Part shown: positions 1 through 7,497 of the stretch, one piece after another
How positions within the stretch are numbered: the first letter of the stretch is position 1
Layout of the letters: each line of letters opens with the position of its first letter
DNA from: Nocardia sp. NBC_01503
Lineage (GTDB): Bacteria; Actinomycetota; Actinomycetes; Mycobacteriales; Mycobacteriaceae
DNA: 64,000 nucleotides
Direction: 5' to 3'
NCBI RefSeq assembly: GCF_036327755.1
Contig: NZ_CP109596.1
Span: forward strand, 2,666,001 to 2,730,000
Program-made: the position numbers and the translations under genes
The notes under the pieces: generated by a model
What the model saw: the letters and a program-made list of their open reading frames with translations, nothing else
Database searches by the model: none
What the model was told of the DNA's origin: nothing

Positions 1-25
1 GGGCAGGTGAACTCATCACCTGCCC
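1..25 (-). terminator. Hairpin terminator downstream of the intein-derived gene
   Basis: A perfect inverted repeat has 10-bp arms (GGGCAGGTGA / TCACCTGCCC) and a 5-nt loop. It lies about 30 bp past the stop codon of the minus-strand gene at 58-588, where a factor-independent terminator would be expected. There is no long U-tract within the window, because the window starts here. A terminator serving a convergent gene outside the window is also possible. Confidence 0.65.
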
Positions 26-57
26 CGCTCCCTGTTCAGACTCGGTCCGTCACCGCA

Positions 58-588
58 TCAGATGACCCGGGCTGCCGGATAGTTGTCGCGAATAGGGGTG
101 ATACCGAAGTGAGCCGCCGCCGCTGTCACCGCGACGAGATTCTCCTCGTCGATACTCGCGTAGCGGATCGGTTGTTTCCTCACACAGGACCCGTCACCGA
201 TCATGTGCGCGAGCAGAATGACTTCGGCGTCCGGCATGTGATCCGCGTGAACGGGCGTCGGGTCTTTTCGTGGAATCCCCAAACGATCATCAACGGCCAA
301 GCGAGCCAGAGGAATCCAACCGTCGACGGTGAGGAAGGGCTGGTCGCCGGTCGCTTCCAGCTCACGGCCGGAGGCGAGCCGAATACGGTATCCCTCTGCG
401 CGACCCGCTGGAGTCACCGTCGCCATTCGTCGCACAGCCATACGCATCCGTCCGTCGAGTGACCAGATGAGTGGCTTCGTACCGTTTCTCGCAAGTCCCG
501 TGAGTGTAGATTCACTGCCGATGTCGGCGCGCAGTATTCGCGCCGAAGTGGACAATTTTACCGTTTGGAAGAAACGTGCCAATTCCAT
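58..588 (-). CDS. Free-standing remnant of a DnaB-type intein (Hint N-terminal part plus first LAGLIDADG motif)
   Basis: The 176-residue protein matches what I remember of the N-terminal half of mycobacterial DnaB inteins. From residue 18 it runs RILRAD, a block of the type LIWSLD..RMR, then LRLASGRE-like sequence (RIRLASGRELEATG), a GWIPLA block, and a homing-endonuclease motif LLAHMIGDGSC near residues 125-135 followed by PIRYASIDEENL. In that alignment the splicing Cys1 position is Lys (V-K-L-S-T-S-A-R), and the B-block His (TxxH) is Gln (TGDQ). The protein stops soon after the first LAGLIDADG motif, so the second motif and the C-terminal splice residues (HN, Ser/Cys+1) are missing. It therefore cannot splice. 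It nevertheless has a good Shine-Dalgarno (AAGGGGG, 5 nt before the ATG) and a hairpin at its end. It sits 84 bp behind an intact dnaB that has no intein. It may be a decaying relic or a co-opted small protein. Confidence 0.7.
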   Translation of the reverse strand: MELARFFQTVKLSTSARILRADIGSESTLTGLARNGTKPLIWSLDGRMRMAVRRMATVTPAGRAEGYRIRLASGRELEATGDQPFLTVDGWIPLARLAVDDRLGIPRKDPTPVHADHMPDAEVILLAHMIGDGSCVRKQPIRYASIDEENLVAVTAAAAHFGITPIRDNYPAARVI

Positions 589-672
589 CTAAACCCCCTT
601 TGTGTAATAAAAATTGATGCCAGTAACGCGCATCGCAGAGGGGGTTATGTCTAGAATCGAACGTGTTAGCGA

Positions 673-2067
673 TCAGCCTCGGGCCATATCGACAAAGCGG
701 CTGAGATGCAATTGGTGCGCCACTGTGATGGTGGCTGTGGGGCCATTTCGATGTTTACCGACAATGAGGTCGGCTTCGCCTCCGCGAGGGTCATCTCTTT
801 CGAACGCATCGGGTCGATGGAGCAAGATAACCATGTCCGCATCTTGTTCGAGGCTGCCCGATTCGCGAAGATCGGAAACCATCGGTCGCTTATCAGTTCG
901 CTGTTCTGGACCACGGTTCAACTGACTAATAGCAATAACCGGGACTTCCAATTCCTTGGCCATCAGTTTCAGGCTTCGGGAGAAATCCGAGACTTCCTGC
1001 TGGCGGGATTCCACCTTTTTGCCGGAGCTCATCAGCTGGAGGTAGTCGACGACGATGAGGCGCAGGTCGTGGCGCTGTTTGAGGCGGCGGGCCTTGGCGC
1101 GGATCTCCATCATGGTGAGGTTCGGGGAGTCGTCAACGAATAGTGGGGCCTCGCTGATCTCGCTCATTCGGCGAGCCAGGCGGGTCCAATCATCATCGCT
1201 CATACGGCCGGAGCGCATATCACCGAGTTTGATTTTCGCTTCGGCAGATAGGAGGCGCATGACGATTTCGGTGCGGCTCATTTCCAGGGAGAAGATGACG
1301 CTCGCCATGCCGTGCTTGATCGAGCAGCTGCGCATGAAATCCATTCCCAGGGTCGATTTCCCGACACCGGGCCTCGCCGCGACGATAATCATCTGTCCGG
1401 CGTGCAGGCCGTTGGTCAGTTCGTCCAATTCGGTGAAACCGGTGGGGACGCCCAGGGAAATGCCGCCGCGGCTCGCGATGGAGTCGATTTCGTCCATTGT
1501 GGGCTGGAGCAAATCCTCCAGGGGGAGGAAGTCTTCGCTCGAGCGGCGTTCGGTGACGTCGTAGAGTTCGGCTTGGGCGCGGTCGACTACCTCGGCTACG
1601 TCTTGGCCGTCGGCGCCGGCATAGCCGTATTGGACGATGCGGGTGCCGGCTTCGACCAGGCGGCGCAGGACGGACTTCTCCGCGACGATCTCGGCGTAGT
1701 AGCCGGCATTGGCGGCGGTGGGGACCGTTTGGGTCAGGGTGACCAGGTACGGGGGGCCGCCGATGCGCTTGAGTTCGCCTTTGCGATCCAGCGCGGCGGA
1801 GACGGTTACGGGGTCGGCGGGTTCACCGCGGCCGTAGAGGTCCAGGATGGCGTCGTAGACGGCCTGGTGGGCGGGGCGGTAGAAGTCGCCGGGGCGAATG
1901 ACCTCGATGACGTCGGCGATGGCGTCCTTGGACAGGAGCATGCCGCCCAGCACCGATTGTTCGGCGGCCATATCGTGCGGAGGCTGGCGGCCGAAATCCT
2001 CACCGGGGGCTTCGCGGTACTCGGAGGATCCGTTGTCGTCGTGGCCGCGATCGTCGATGACTGCCAT
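673..2067 (-). CDS. dnaB: Replicative DNA helicase DnaB (no intein)
   Basis: This is the hexameric 5'-3' helicase of the replication fork. The 464-residue protein has the DnaB N-terminal domain (about 30-165, with HDMAAEQSVLGG) and a RecA-like C-terminal domain (from about 205) with Walker A ARPGVGKST at 231-239, the SLEMSR motif, VVDYLQLM (Walker B) and the closing AHQLHLSRFVDMARG. All extein blocks are contiguous, so this copy has no intein, unlike many mycobacterial dnaB genes. I chose the ATG at 2067 because AGGAGAGAGGA precedes it and MAVIDD matches actinobacterial DnaB starts. The open frame extends about 55 codons further upstream without homology. It lies downstream of rplI in the same direction, but a terminator and a 465-bp gap with DnaA-box-like sites separate them, so it probably has its own promoter. 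Confidence 0.97.
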   Translation of the reverse strand: MAVIDDRGHDDNGSSEYREAPGEDFGRQPPHDMAAEQSVLGGMLLSKDAIADVIEVIRPGDFYRPAHQAVYDAILDLYGRGEPADPVTVSAALDRKGELKRIGGPPYLVTLTQTVPTAANAGYYAEIVAEKSVLRRLVEAGTRIVQYGYAGADGQDVAEVVDRAQAELYDVTERRSSEDFLPLEDLLQPTMDEIDSIASRGGISLGVPTGFTELDELTNGLHAGQMIIVAARPGVGKSTLGMDFMRSCSIKHGMASVIFSLEMSRTEIVMRLLSAEAKIKLGDMRSGRMSDDDWTRLARRMSEISEAPLFVDDSPNLTMMEIRAKARRLKQRHDLRLIVVDYLQLMSSGKKVESRQQEVSDFSRSLKLMAKELEVPVIAISQLNRGPEQRTDKRPMVSDLRESGSLEQDADMVILLHRPDAFERDDPRGGEADLIVGKHRNGPTATITVAHQLHLSRFVDMARG

Positions 2068-2204
2068 CTCGACCCGTCCTCTCTCCTGCGGCCCGGAAGC
2101 GGAATCCCTCACCGTTCTACGCCTGCACACCGACAGATTCGGTCTGCCACGCTGTGAACCTAGGCGACCGGACAGGCACCGACAAACCGAGCTGTGAATA
2201 CACC

Positions 2205-2257
2205 TGTGGATAAAGTGGGTGTTGTTCACCAACCGTTGTGCACCCCCTGTGGATAGG
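2205..2257 (+). promoter_or_regulatory. DnaA-box pair upstream of dnaB
   Basis: TGTGGATAA at 2205-2213 is an exact reverse complement of the consensus DnaA box TTATCCACA. TGTGGATAG at 2249-2257 differs at one position. Weaker copies are TGTGGATCG at 2324-2332 and, in the other orientation, CCATCCACA at 2438-2446. DnaA binding at such sites could link dnaB expression to initiation. This is not an origin by itself, since dnaA and dnaN are not in the window. Confidence 0.5.
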
Positions 2258-2478
2258 TTGGGGACAACAGTCGGATTAGATGCTCAACGCCCAGGTAGTG
2301 GCCTACTTCTCAATGTTGGCGACTGTGGATCGAATTGCTCCGGCGTGTCGCCGTCCGTCCACCTTCGGGCGTGTTCGGTGAACAGTATTTCACCAACCTG
2401 TGACCTGCTACACAAAGAGAGCGGTTGGTTTGCTCAACCATCCACAACCTGGCAAATCGCTCATAGCAAAATGAAATC

Positions 2479-2518
2479 GGAGACCGCCCTCGCACCCGTG
2501 AGTGCGAAGGCGGCCTCC
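2479..2518 (-). terminator. Terminator of the rpsF-ssb-rpsR-rplI operon
   Basis: A 17-bp stem (2479-2495 with 2502-2518, two G-U pairs) and a 6-nt loop lie just past the rplI stop codon. On the minus strand it is followed by a T-rich stretch (ATTTCATTTTG). The arms match GGAGACCGCCCTCGCAC and its complement. Confidence 0.8.
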
Positions 2519-2532
2519 GCTTTCGCGCCGAA

Positions 2533-2988
2533 TTATTCGGCGGCGTTGACCTGCAGGTCGAACTTGGCAGCCACATCGGGGTGCAGGTGCACCACGACGC
2601 TGTGCTTGCCGGTGCTCTTGATGTGAGCCTTCGGCAGCTCGATGCTGCGCTTGTCGACGACCGGACCACCGGCGGCCTTGATGGCCGAGGCGATATCGGC
2701 GGCGGTGACCGAACCGAAGAGCTTGCCGGTGCCCGCGGTCTTGACGGACAGCGCCACGCCGGTCAGACCCTCGAGGGCCTGCTTCAGCTCGTTGGCGTGA
2801 TCCAGATCGCGCACCTTGCGCGCGTCCTGGGCACGACGGATGCCGGCAACCTGCTTCTCGGCACCGCGGGTGGCGACAATCGCCAAGCCGCGGGGCAGCA
2901 GGAAGTTACGGCCGTAACCGTCCTTGACCTCCACGGTGTCGCCGGGCGCACCGAGGTGATCCACATCAGCAGTCAGAATCAACTTCAT
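2533..2988 (-). CDS. rplI: 50S ribosomal protein L9
   Basis: The 151-residue protein begins [20 protein letters not shown] and continues with the L9 signature [15 protein letters not shown] charged linker helix (about 45-75) and the C-terminal rRNA-binding domain ending FDLQVNAAE follow. L9 binds 23S rRNA with its N-domain and influences frame maintenance. Length and start agree with the family. It follows rpsR by 17 bp in the same operon and is closed by the hairpin at 2479-2518. Confidence 0.98.
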   Translation of the reverse strand: MKLILTADVDHLGAPGDTVEVKDGYGRNFLLPRGLAIVATRGAEKQVAGIRRAQDARKVRDLDHANELKQALEGLTGVALSVKTAGTGKLFGSVTAADIASAIKAAGGPVVDKRSIELPKAHIKSTGKHSVVVHLHPDVAAKFDLQVNAAE

Positions 2989-3005
2989 TGCTGTGTCTTC
3001 CCTTC

Positions 3006-3257
3006 TCAGCGAGCCGTGGACACGTAAGGCAGCAGTGCGACCTCACGGGAGTTCTTGACGGCAACGGCCACATCGCGCTGATGCTGCACGCAGTTGCCGG
3101 TCACCCGGCGCGCGCGGATCTTGCCGCGATCGGACACGTACTTGCGCAGCAGCGCGGTGTCCTTGTAGTCGATATTGACGGTGCCGGTCTTGGCTTCCTT
3201 GCAGAAAGCACAAGCCTTCTTCTTCAGCACCTTCTCGCGTGCCGGTGCTTTGGCCAT
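3006..3257 (-). CDS. rpsR: 30S ribosomal protein S18
   Basis: The 83-residue protein has the typical basic N-terminus, [12 protein letters not shown] with a CxxC pair, [18 protein letters not shown] and the ending LPYVSTAR. S18 pairs with S6 on the 30S platform. The Cys pattern (CxxC plus a later Cys) suggests the zinc-binding type, but I did not resolve all ligands. Actinobacteria often carry a second, zinc-free S18 elsewhere, and none is seen here. It lies between ssb and rplI. Confidence 0.97.
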   Translation of the reverse strand: MAKAPAREKVLKKKACAFCKEAKTGTVNIDYKDTALLRKYVSDRGKIRARRVTGNCVQHQRDVAVAVKNSREVALLPYVSTAR

Positions 3258-3337
3258 GGGTTTTACTCCGTAATCCTGGGGGAGCTCTCAGGCTCCCTGC
3301 GAAAGCCGTTCCGGCCGAGCCGGATTAGGCGTACCGC

Positions 3338-3913
3338 CTAGAACGGCGGTTCATCGTCCATCTGCTGCCCGCCCCCGAAGGAGCCGGCCGCGGGCGCACT
3401 GCCCCACGGGTCGTCGCCGGCACTCTGGCCGCCACGACCTCCGCCACTGCCACTGCCACCGCCGGAGAAACCTCCGCCGCCGCCCTGACCGCCGCCCCCC
3501 TGGGGAGCGCCGCCGCCACCTGCGAAGCCGCCGCCACCACCGCCACGGGTGGTTTTGTTGATCTTCGCGGTCGCGTACTTCAGGGACGGACCGACCTCTT
3601 CGACCTCGAGCTCGACGACCGTGCGCTTCTCACCCTCGCGGGTTTCATAGGAGCGCTGCTTCAGTCGTCCGCTCACGATCACCCGAGATCCACGGGTCAG
3701 GCTCTCGGCAACATTCTCCGCAGCTTCTCGCCAGATGTTGCAGCGCAGGAAAAGCGCTTCGCCGTCTTTCCATTCATTGGTATTACGGTCGAACACACGG
3801 GGAGTCGACGCGACCGTGAAGTTCGCGACGGCCGCTCCCGCGGGCGTGAATCGAAGCTCGGGGTCAGCCGTCAAGTTACCGATGACGGTGATGACCGTGT
3901 CGCCTGCTGCCAT
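3338..3913 (-). CDS. ssb: Single-stranded DNA-binding protein
   Basis: The 191-residue SSB has an N-terminal OB fold (about 1-115: [44 protein letters not shown]). A long glycine-rich linker (about 125-170) follows, and the acidic partner-binding tip ends DDEPPF. It coats ssDNA at forks and recruits repair and replication proteins. Its place between rpsF and rpsR is the conserved bacterial arrangement. The Gly-rich linker makes the coding strand very G-rich at 3400-3550. Confidence 0.98.
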   Translation of the reverse strand: MAAGDTVITVIGNLTADPELRFTPAGAAVANFTVASTPRVFDRNTNEWKDGEALFLRCNIWREAAENVAESLTRGSRVIVSGRLKQRSYETREGEKRTVVELEVEEVGPSLKYATAKINKTTRGGGGGGFAGGGGAPQGGGGQGGGGGFSGGGSGSGGGRGGQSAGDDPWGSAPAAGSFGGGQQMDDEPPF

Positions 3914-4019
3914 GAGATTCCTCCTGCTATCCGGTGCAGTCCGCAGTGCACTCGCCTGTTGCGCTCAGCCTAGAGACACAGACCGACGCATTGTGAGCGC
4001 ACATGCGGGAGGGCAGGAC

Positions 4020-4310
4020 CTACTTCTTGCCGAGGCGCAGCACCTTGGTGCGCAGCACCGACTCGTTCAGTCCCAGCTGGCGATCGAGTTCGCTGACAGT
4101 CGCCGACTCGGCGGTCAGCTTGACGACCGCGTAGATGCCTTCGGCCTGCTTGGCGATCTCGTAGGCGAGACGACGCTTGCCCCAGATGTCGACGTTGTCG
4201 ACCTTGCCGCCTTCTGAACCAACCACGCCGAGCATGGTGTTCAGGTTCGGGCCAACGGTGCGCTCGTCCAGACTCGGATCGAGGATAACCATCACTTCAT
4301 AATGACGCAC
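4020..4310 (-). CDS. rpsF: 30S ribosomal protein S6
   Basis: S6 forms a heterodimer with S18 on the 30S platform. I place the start at the GTG at 4310, giving [17 protein letters not shown] and 96 residues, equal to mycobacterial S6. Codons further upstream (GTG 4322, ATG 4319) overlap or touch the Shine-Dalgarno AGGAGG at 4323-4328, while GTG 4310 has workable spacing. [17 protein letters not shown] and the [11 protein letters not shown] end are typical. It is the first gene of the rpsF-ssb-rpsR-rplI operon, and two hairpins precede it. Confidence 0.95.
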   Translation of the reverse strand: MRHYEVMVILDPSLDERTVGPNLNTMLGVVGSEGGKVDNVDIWGKRRLAYEIAKQAEGIYAVVKLTAESATVSELDRQLGLNESVLRTKVLRLGKK

Positions 4311-4340
4311 GGACCTCATCACCTCCTATGGGCTTAAACG

Positions 4341-4383
4341 GCCACGGACGATCCGTGGCAGGAGGGTTCGTTGCGTCAGCAAC
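4341..4383 (-). promoter_or_regulatory. Two hairpins in the rpsF leader (possible S6:S18 autoregulation)
   Basis: In the presumed 5' leader of rpsF there are two adjacent perfect hairpins. One is GCCACGGA-TCG-TCCGTGGC (4341-4359, 8-bp stem, 3-nt loop). The other is GTTGC-TGAC-GCAAC (4370-4383). The first ends 12 nt before the Shine-Dalgarno. Many bacteria regulate rpsF operons by S6:S18 binding to a leader stem. I infer the same role here from position only, since the characteristic CCG contact motif was not established. Confidence 0.4.
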
Positions 4384-4467
4384 CCGCCAAGGCTACATGA
4401 ACCGGTTGTGAGCTGCGAAATCGGCTCGGTCCCCGGGTTTGACGGGCCGCGACCCGGGTGCGGGCCC

Positions 4468-4473
4468 TATGGT
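4468..4473 (+). promoter_or_regulatory. -10 box for a probable leaderless transcript
   Basis: TATGGT fits the actinobacterial -10 pattern TANNNT and is followed by exactly 7 nt and then the ATG at 4481. Transcription would start at, or one base from, the start codon. No clear -35 is seen at the usual distance. Confidence 0.4.
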
Positions 4474-4480
4474 TGGGGCC

Positions 4481-5884
4481 ATGCTGAACCGACCCGTCGC
4501 CAGTGAGCCGGTCGCCGACCGTCGTGCGGGCTCGGTGTGGTCGTCGTTCGGGTTCGTCTCCGTAATGGTGTGCGCGGTCACACTATTGATGGCCTACTTC
4601 AACAAGGCGCGCTGCGCGGGCGCGCCCTTCGACGACAACGGGCGCAGCACCATCTTCGATTCCGTGAAGGATTCGACGGTCTGCTATTCGGATATCCAAT
4701 TCCTGTGGTTGGGCCGCGATATCAATGAGCATGTCTTCCCGTACCTGAGCGGCGGTATCACCCCCGACGGCGCGCTCACCGGGGGCGCGGTCGAATATCC
4801 GGTGCTGAGTGGGCTTTTCATGTGGCTGGGCGCGATCGGCGCGCACGATGACGCGGCGTTCCTGCTGCACTCGGCGCTGCTGCTGGCCCCGTTCGCGCTG
4901 CTGACCGCATACATGTTGGGCCGCATGGGCGGTCGCGCCGCCCTGTTGTGGGCGGCCGGACCGCCGCTGATCCTCTACGCCTTCCACAACTGGGAGTTGC
5001 CGGTGGTGTGCGCGGCGGTCGGCGCGGCGTACATCGTGACCACCATGACCCGATACTCGTTGCGCGCCCGCGCTATTGCCGCCGCGGTGCTGCTGGGTAT
5101 CGGTTTCTGCCTGAAGCTGTATCCCGGAATCTTCGTGCTGCCCTTGCTCTTACACGTGCTGGTCGGCGAATCCGAGCCCGGTGTGGACGCGCGTTCACCG
5201 CGCCCCTTCGATGTGCGGGGCGCGATCGCGGTCGCCGCGACGGCGATCGGCACGGTGGTGCTGGTCAATCTGCCGTTCGCGCTGGCAGGGTATGAGGGCT
5301 GGCGGGCATCGATCACCTTCCAGCAGTTGCGGCAGGCCGATATCACCACCAATTCGATCTGGTACTGGGGTCTGCGCCCGATCTTCGGCAAGACCGCCGC
5401 CGATGAGGCCGCCTTCCAGGATGTGGTGTCGGTGGCCTCGCCGCTGCTGATCCTGACGGCCTTCGCGCTGGCGGCCTGGCTGGGCTGGCGGCGCTTCGCG
5501 GTCACCGGTTTGTATCCGTGGATCGGCGTGAGCGGCGCCATGCTCTGCGGATTCCTGTTGTTCCACAAGGTGCATTCACCGCAGTACACGCTGTGGCTGA
5601 TCCCGTTCCTGGTGCTGCTGCGAGTGCGCTGGTCGCTGATCGGGGTGTATCTGCTGGCCGATGCCGCCATCGGGATCGGGGTGTTCCGATACTTCTACGC
5701 GTTGGGCTCCGGGCACTCGGTGGAGCTGGCCGAGAATGTGGTGCAGTTCGGTGTGTGGGGCCGGGCGGCGCTGCTGTTGGTGTTCTTCTTCCTGTTCATT
5801 CGGGCCAAGCCGCGCGTCCGGGTGAGCGCGGCGGACGAGTTCGGGCCGGATCGCGCACCGGTATTGGCGTATTCGGCGCTCTAA
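4481..5884 (+). CDS. GT87-type membrane glycosyltransferase (polyprenol-phosphate-mannose dependent family), copy 1
   Basis: This integral membrane protein of about 467 residues has some ten hydrophobic segments. The first is VSVMVCAVTLLMAYF. A periplasmic loop follows with a cluster typical of the family (CYSDIQFLWLGRDINEHVFPYL, then VEYPVLSGLFMWLGA). Such GT-C enzymes move mannose from a lipid carrier onto cell-envelope glycolipids; the acceptor here is unknown. The family member beside ponA1 in Mycobacterium (Rv0051) is the expected relative. A second copy at 30289-31950 shares the EYPVLSGL and HSPQYTLWL/WSPQYSLWL motifs. I chose the ATG at 4481 because the region before it looks like a promoter; 4469 is an alternative. 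Its stop codon overlaps that of the convergent CGNR gene. Confidence 0.8.
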   Translation: MLNRPVASEPVADRRAGSVWSSFGFVSVMVCAVTLLMAYFNKARCAGAPFDDNGRSTIFDSVKDSTVCYSDIQFLWLGRDINEHVFPYLSGGITPDGALTGGAVEYPVLSGLFMWLGAIGAHDDAAFLLHSALLLAPFALLTAYMLGRMGGRAALLWAAGPPLILYAFHNWELPVVCAAVGAAYIVTTMTRYSLRARAIAAAVLLGIGFCLKLYPGIFVLPLLLHVLVGESEPGVDARSPRPFDVRGAIAVAATAIGTVVLVNLPFALAGYEGWRASITFQQLRQADITTNSIWYWGLRPIFGKTAADEAAFQDVVSVASPLLILTAFALAAWLGWRRFAVTGLYPWIGVSGAMLCGFLLFHKVHSPQYTLWLIPFLVLLRVRWSLIGVYLLADAAIGIGVFRYFYALGSGHSVELAENVVQFGVWGRAALLLVFFFLFIRAKPRVRVSAADEFGPDRAPVLAYSAL

Positions 5885-6432
5885 TGCGCTGCGTCGCTTT
5901 CGGTATTGCGGGCGCGAAATGCCGCGCTCTTGGCCCGGTTTCCACAGATCGTCATATCGCACCAGCGGCGTGAGCCCGCGCGCGAAGTGTCCACGTAGAG
6001 CCGGGTGCAATCCTCGCGTCCGCATTCCCGGACCCGATTCCGATCCGCTCCGCCGATCAGTTCGATGGCCGAGCGCGCGATGGCGGCGAGTACGGATTCG
6101 CCTGTGCCGCTGCGCTGTACGTCCCCGTCGGCGGTGAGTTCGACACCGGGCAGTGCGCCGAGGGCGATTTCGTTGACGAGCCGTCGATCGGCGGCGGCGA
6201 TGGTCTCGCCGGCGATGACGGCCAGGGCCATGCGCCAGGTGGCCTCGCGCAATCGGGTGGAGCGTTCCAGTTCGGTGGCATCGGTATGCGGCGCGGTATC
6301 GAGCAGGTTCGCCTCTATCGCCCAGGCGTCGAGGTCGGCGGGGGTTTCGAGGGTGTCCTCGAATCGGTCTCGCCGGGACTTCACGGTGCCGATGAAGTCC
6401 AATGCCAGATTGCCGCTGACGAAGGTGAACAT
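5881..6432 (-). CDS. CGNR zinc-finger / ABATE-domain transcriptional regulator
   Basis: The 183-residue protein starts FVSGNLALDFIGTVKSRRD, the ABATE-like N-terminal region. It ends with the CGNR zinc finger (CGREDCTRLYVDTSRAGSRRWCDMTICGNRAKSAAFR), in which two CxxxxC pairs flank the RRWC and CGNR signatures at about 135-172. Proteins of this kind act as stress- or drug-responsive repressors or activators. It is divergent from the EamA transporter across 80 bp containing repeated GTAACC/GGTTAC elements, so it probably controls that exporter and itself. Confidence 0.85.
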   Translation of the reverse strand: MFTFVSGNLALDFIGTVKSRRDRFEDTLETPADLDAWAIEANLLDTAPHTDATELERSTRLREATWRMALAVIAGETIAAADRRLVNEIALGALPGVELTADGDVQRSGTGESVLAAIARSAIELIGGADRNRVRECGREDCTRLYVDTSRAGSRRWCDMTICGNRAKSAAFRARNTESDAAH

Positions 6433-6441
6433 GCCTTCACC

Positions 6442-6502
6442 GTAACCCCCTTGACAGGTTACGTCGACGAGGCGCAGGGTAATAACCGTCTTAAGGGGTT
6501 AC
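6442..6502. promoter_or_regulatory. Repeated GTAACC/GGTTAC operator sites between CGNR regulator and EamA exporter
   Basis: GTAACC (6442-6447) and GGTTAC (6457-6462) form a 6-bp inverted repeat around TTGACA. A third copy, AAGGGGTTAC (6493-6502), mirrors the extended form GTAACCCCCTT (6442-6452). A short dyad GGTAATAACC lies between (6479-6488). The pattern fits binding of one dimeric regulator at two places in a divergent promoter. The CGNR protein is the natural candidate. Confidence 0.45.
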
Positions 6503-6518
6503 TCGACGGGAGATGACG

Positions 6519-7442
6519 ATGCAGAACCGGCTCATGAACGGGGTCGCGCAACCCGTATTCGTACTGATGTGGAGCAGTGCGTTCATCGTCGGAATCATCG
6601 GTGTCGGCGCGGCCCCGCCCATGGTGGTGCTGCTCGGCCGCTACGCCATCGCCGGGCCCCTGCTGGTGCTGTACGGCCTCGCGGTGCACGCGGTGTGGCC
6701 GCGCGGCGGGCAGCTGCGGCATGTCATGATCGCCGGTCTGCTCATGCAGATCGTGCAGTTCGGCGCGTTCTACACGGCCATGGGCGAACATGTCTCCGCC
6801 GCCGTGATCTCCCTGATGCAGGGCTTGAATCCCGTTGTCATAGCGCTGTTCTCGGGTGTGCTCGGTGAACACATCACCAAGCGCCAATGGGTCGGCTTCG
6901 GAATCGGCGGCCTGGGTGTGGCTTTCGCGGTCAGCGATCAATCCAACTTCTCCTGGCTGGGCCTGCTGCTGTGCGTCATCGGCCTGCTCGGCCTGAGCCT
7001 GGGCACCGTCTACCAGAAGAAGTTCACCCCCACCGTGGACTCTCGCGCGGCGACCGCGGTGCATCAACTGGTCAGCGCCCCCTTCGCCGGATTGCTCGTG
7101 CTGCTCAGCGGCAACTTCCACATCAGCGATCCCGGCCGCTTCGCGACCGCGCTCACCTGGATGGTGCTGGTCAACTCCATGGGCGCGTTCCTGCTGCTGA
7201 ACGCCATGCTGCGCCGCTGGGACGCCACCCGCGTCGGCAAACTCTTCTTCGCCACCCCCGTCACGACCGCACTGCTGGCATGGCTGTTCATCGCACAACC
7301 CCTGCATCCCATGACAATCGCCGGACTCGCCGTCGGAATTCTCGGCATGGTGCTGGCCTCCCGCAAAACCCCGGCCGCCCCGGCAGCGGAGCCCCAGGTC
7401 CCGGACCTCGCGGTCGATCGGCCCGAACTCGCTCGCGCCTGA
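6519..7442 (+). CDS. EamA/DMT-family transporter
   Basis: The protein has about 307 residues and ten predicted membrane segments in two five-helix repeats (first half about 8-140, second about 145-285), the usual EamA architecture. Motifs such as FIVGIIGVGAAPPMVVLLGRYAIAG, SLMQGLNPVVIALFSGVLGE and GTVYQKKF are typical of drug/metabolite exporters. The substrate cannot be read. I use the ATG at 6519 because GGGAG lies 6 nt before it; an in-frame ATG at 6513 is too close to that site. It is divergent from the CGNR regulator. Confidence 0.85.
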   Translation: MQNRLMNGVAQPVFVLMWSSAFIVGIIGVGAAPPMVVLLGRYAIAGPLLVLYGLAVHAVWPRGGQLRHVMIAGLLMQIVQFGAFYTAMGEHVSAAVISLMQGLNPVVIALFSGVLGEHITKRQWVGFGIGGLGVAFAVSDQSNFSWLGLLLCVIGLLGLSLGTVYQKKFTPTVDSRAATAVHQLVSAPFAGLLVLLSGNFHISDPGRFATALTWMVLVNSMGAFLLLNAMLRRWDATRVGKLFFATPVTTALLAWLFIAQPLHPMTIAGLAVGILGMVLASRKTPAAPAAEPQVPDLAVDRPELARA

Positions 7443-7497
7443 CCGATTTCGTGTCGGGAAGGGGCGGTTCGGGCAACCGCACGGCAGACTGTCCCGC

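Larger units (their letters stand above)
2068..2532. other. 465-bp intergenic region between rplI and dnaB
   Basis: No gene is supported here. The region holds the rplI terminator at its right end and several DnaA-box-like 9-mers upstream of dnaB, and it is less GC-rich than its surroundings. The dnaB promoter must lie here, but I could not pick a convincing -35/-10 pair. Confidence 0.6.

Noticed and set aside
7..462. Plus-strand open frame of 151 codons at the left edge
   Set aside because: It is antisense to the intein-derived gene, which has recognisable domain homology, a ribosome site and a terminator. The plus frame has none of these.
1312..2157. 281-codon plus-strand frame within dnaB
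   Set aside because: It is opposite the unmistakable dnaB coding sequence. Gly/Val/Asp-rich composition is the usual mirror of high-GC coding DNA.
2205..2446. Replication origin at the DnaA-box cluster
   Set aside because: There are only two good boxes, no AT-rich unwinding element, and no dnaA or dnaN beside it. Regulatory sites are the more modest reading.
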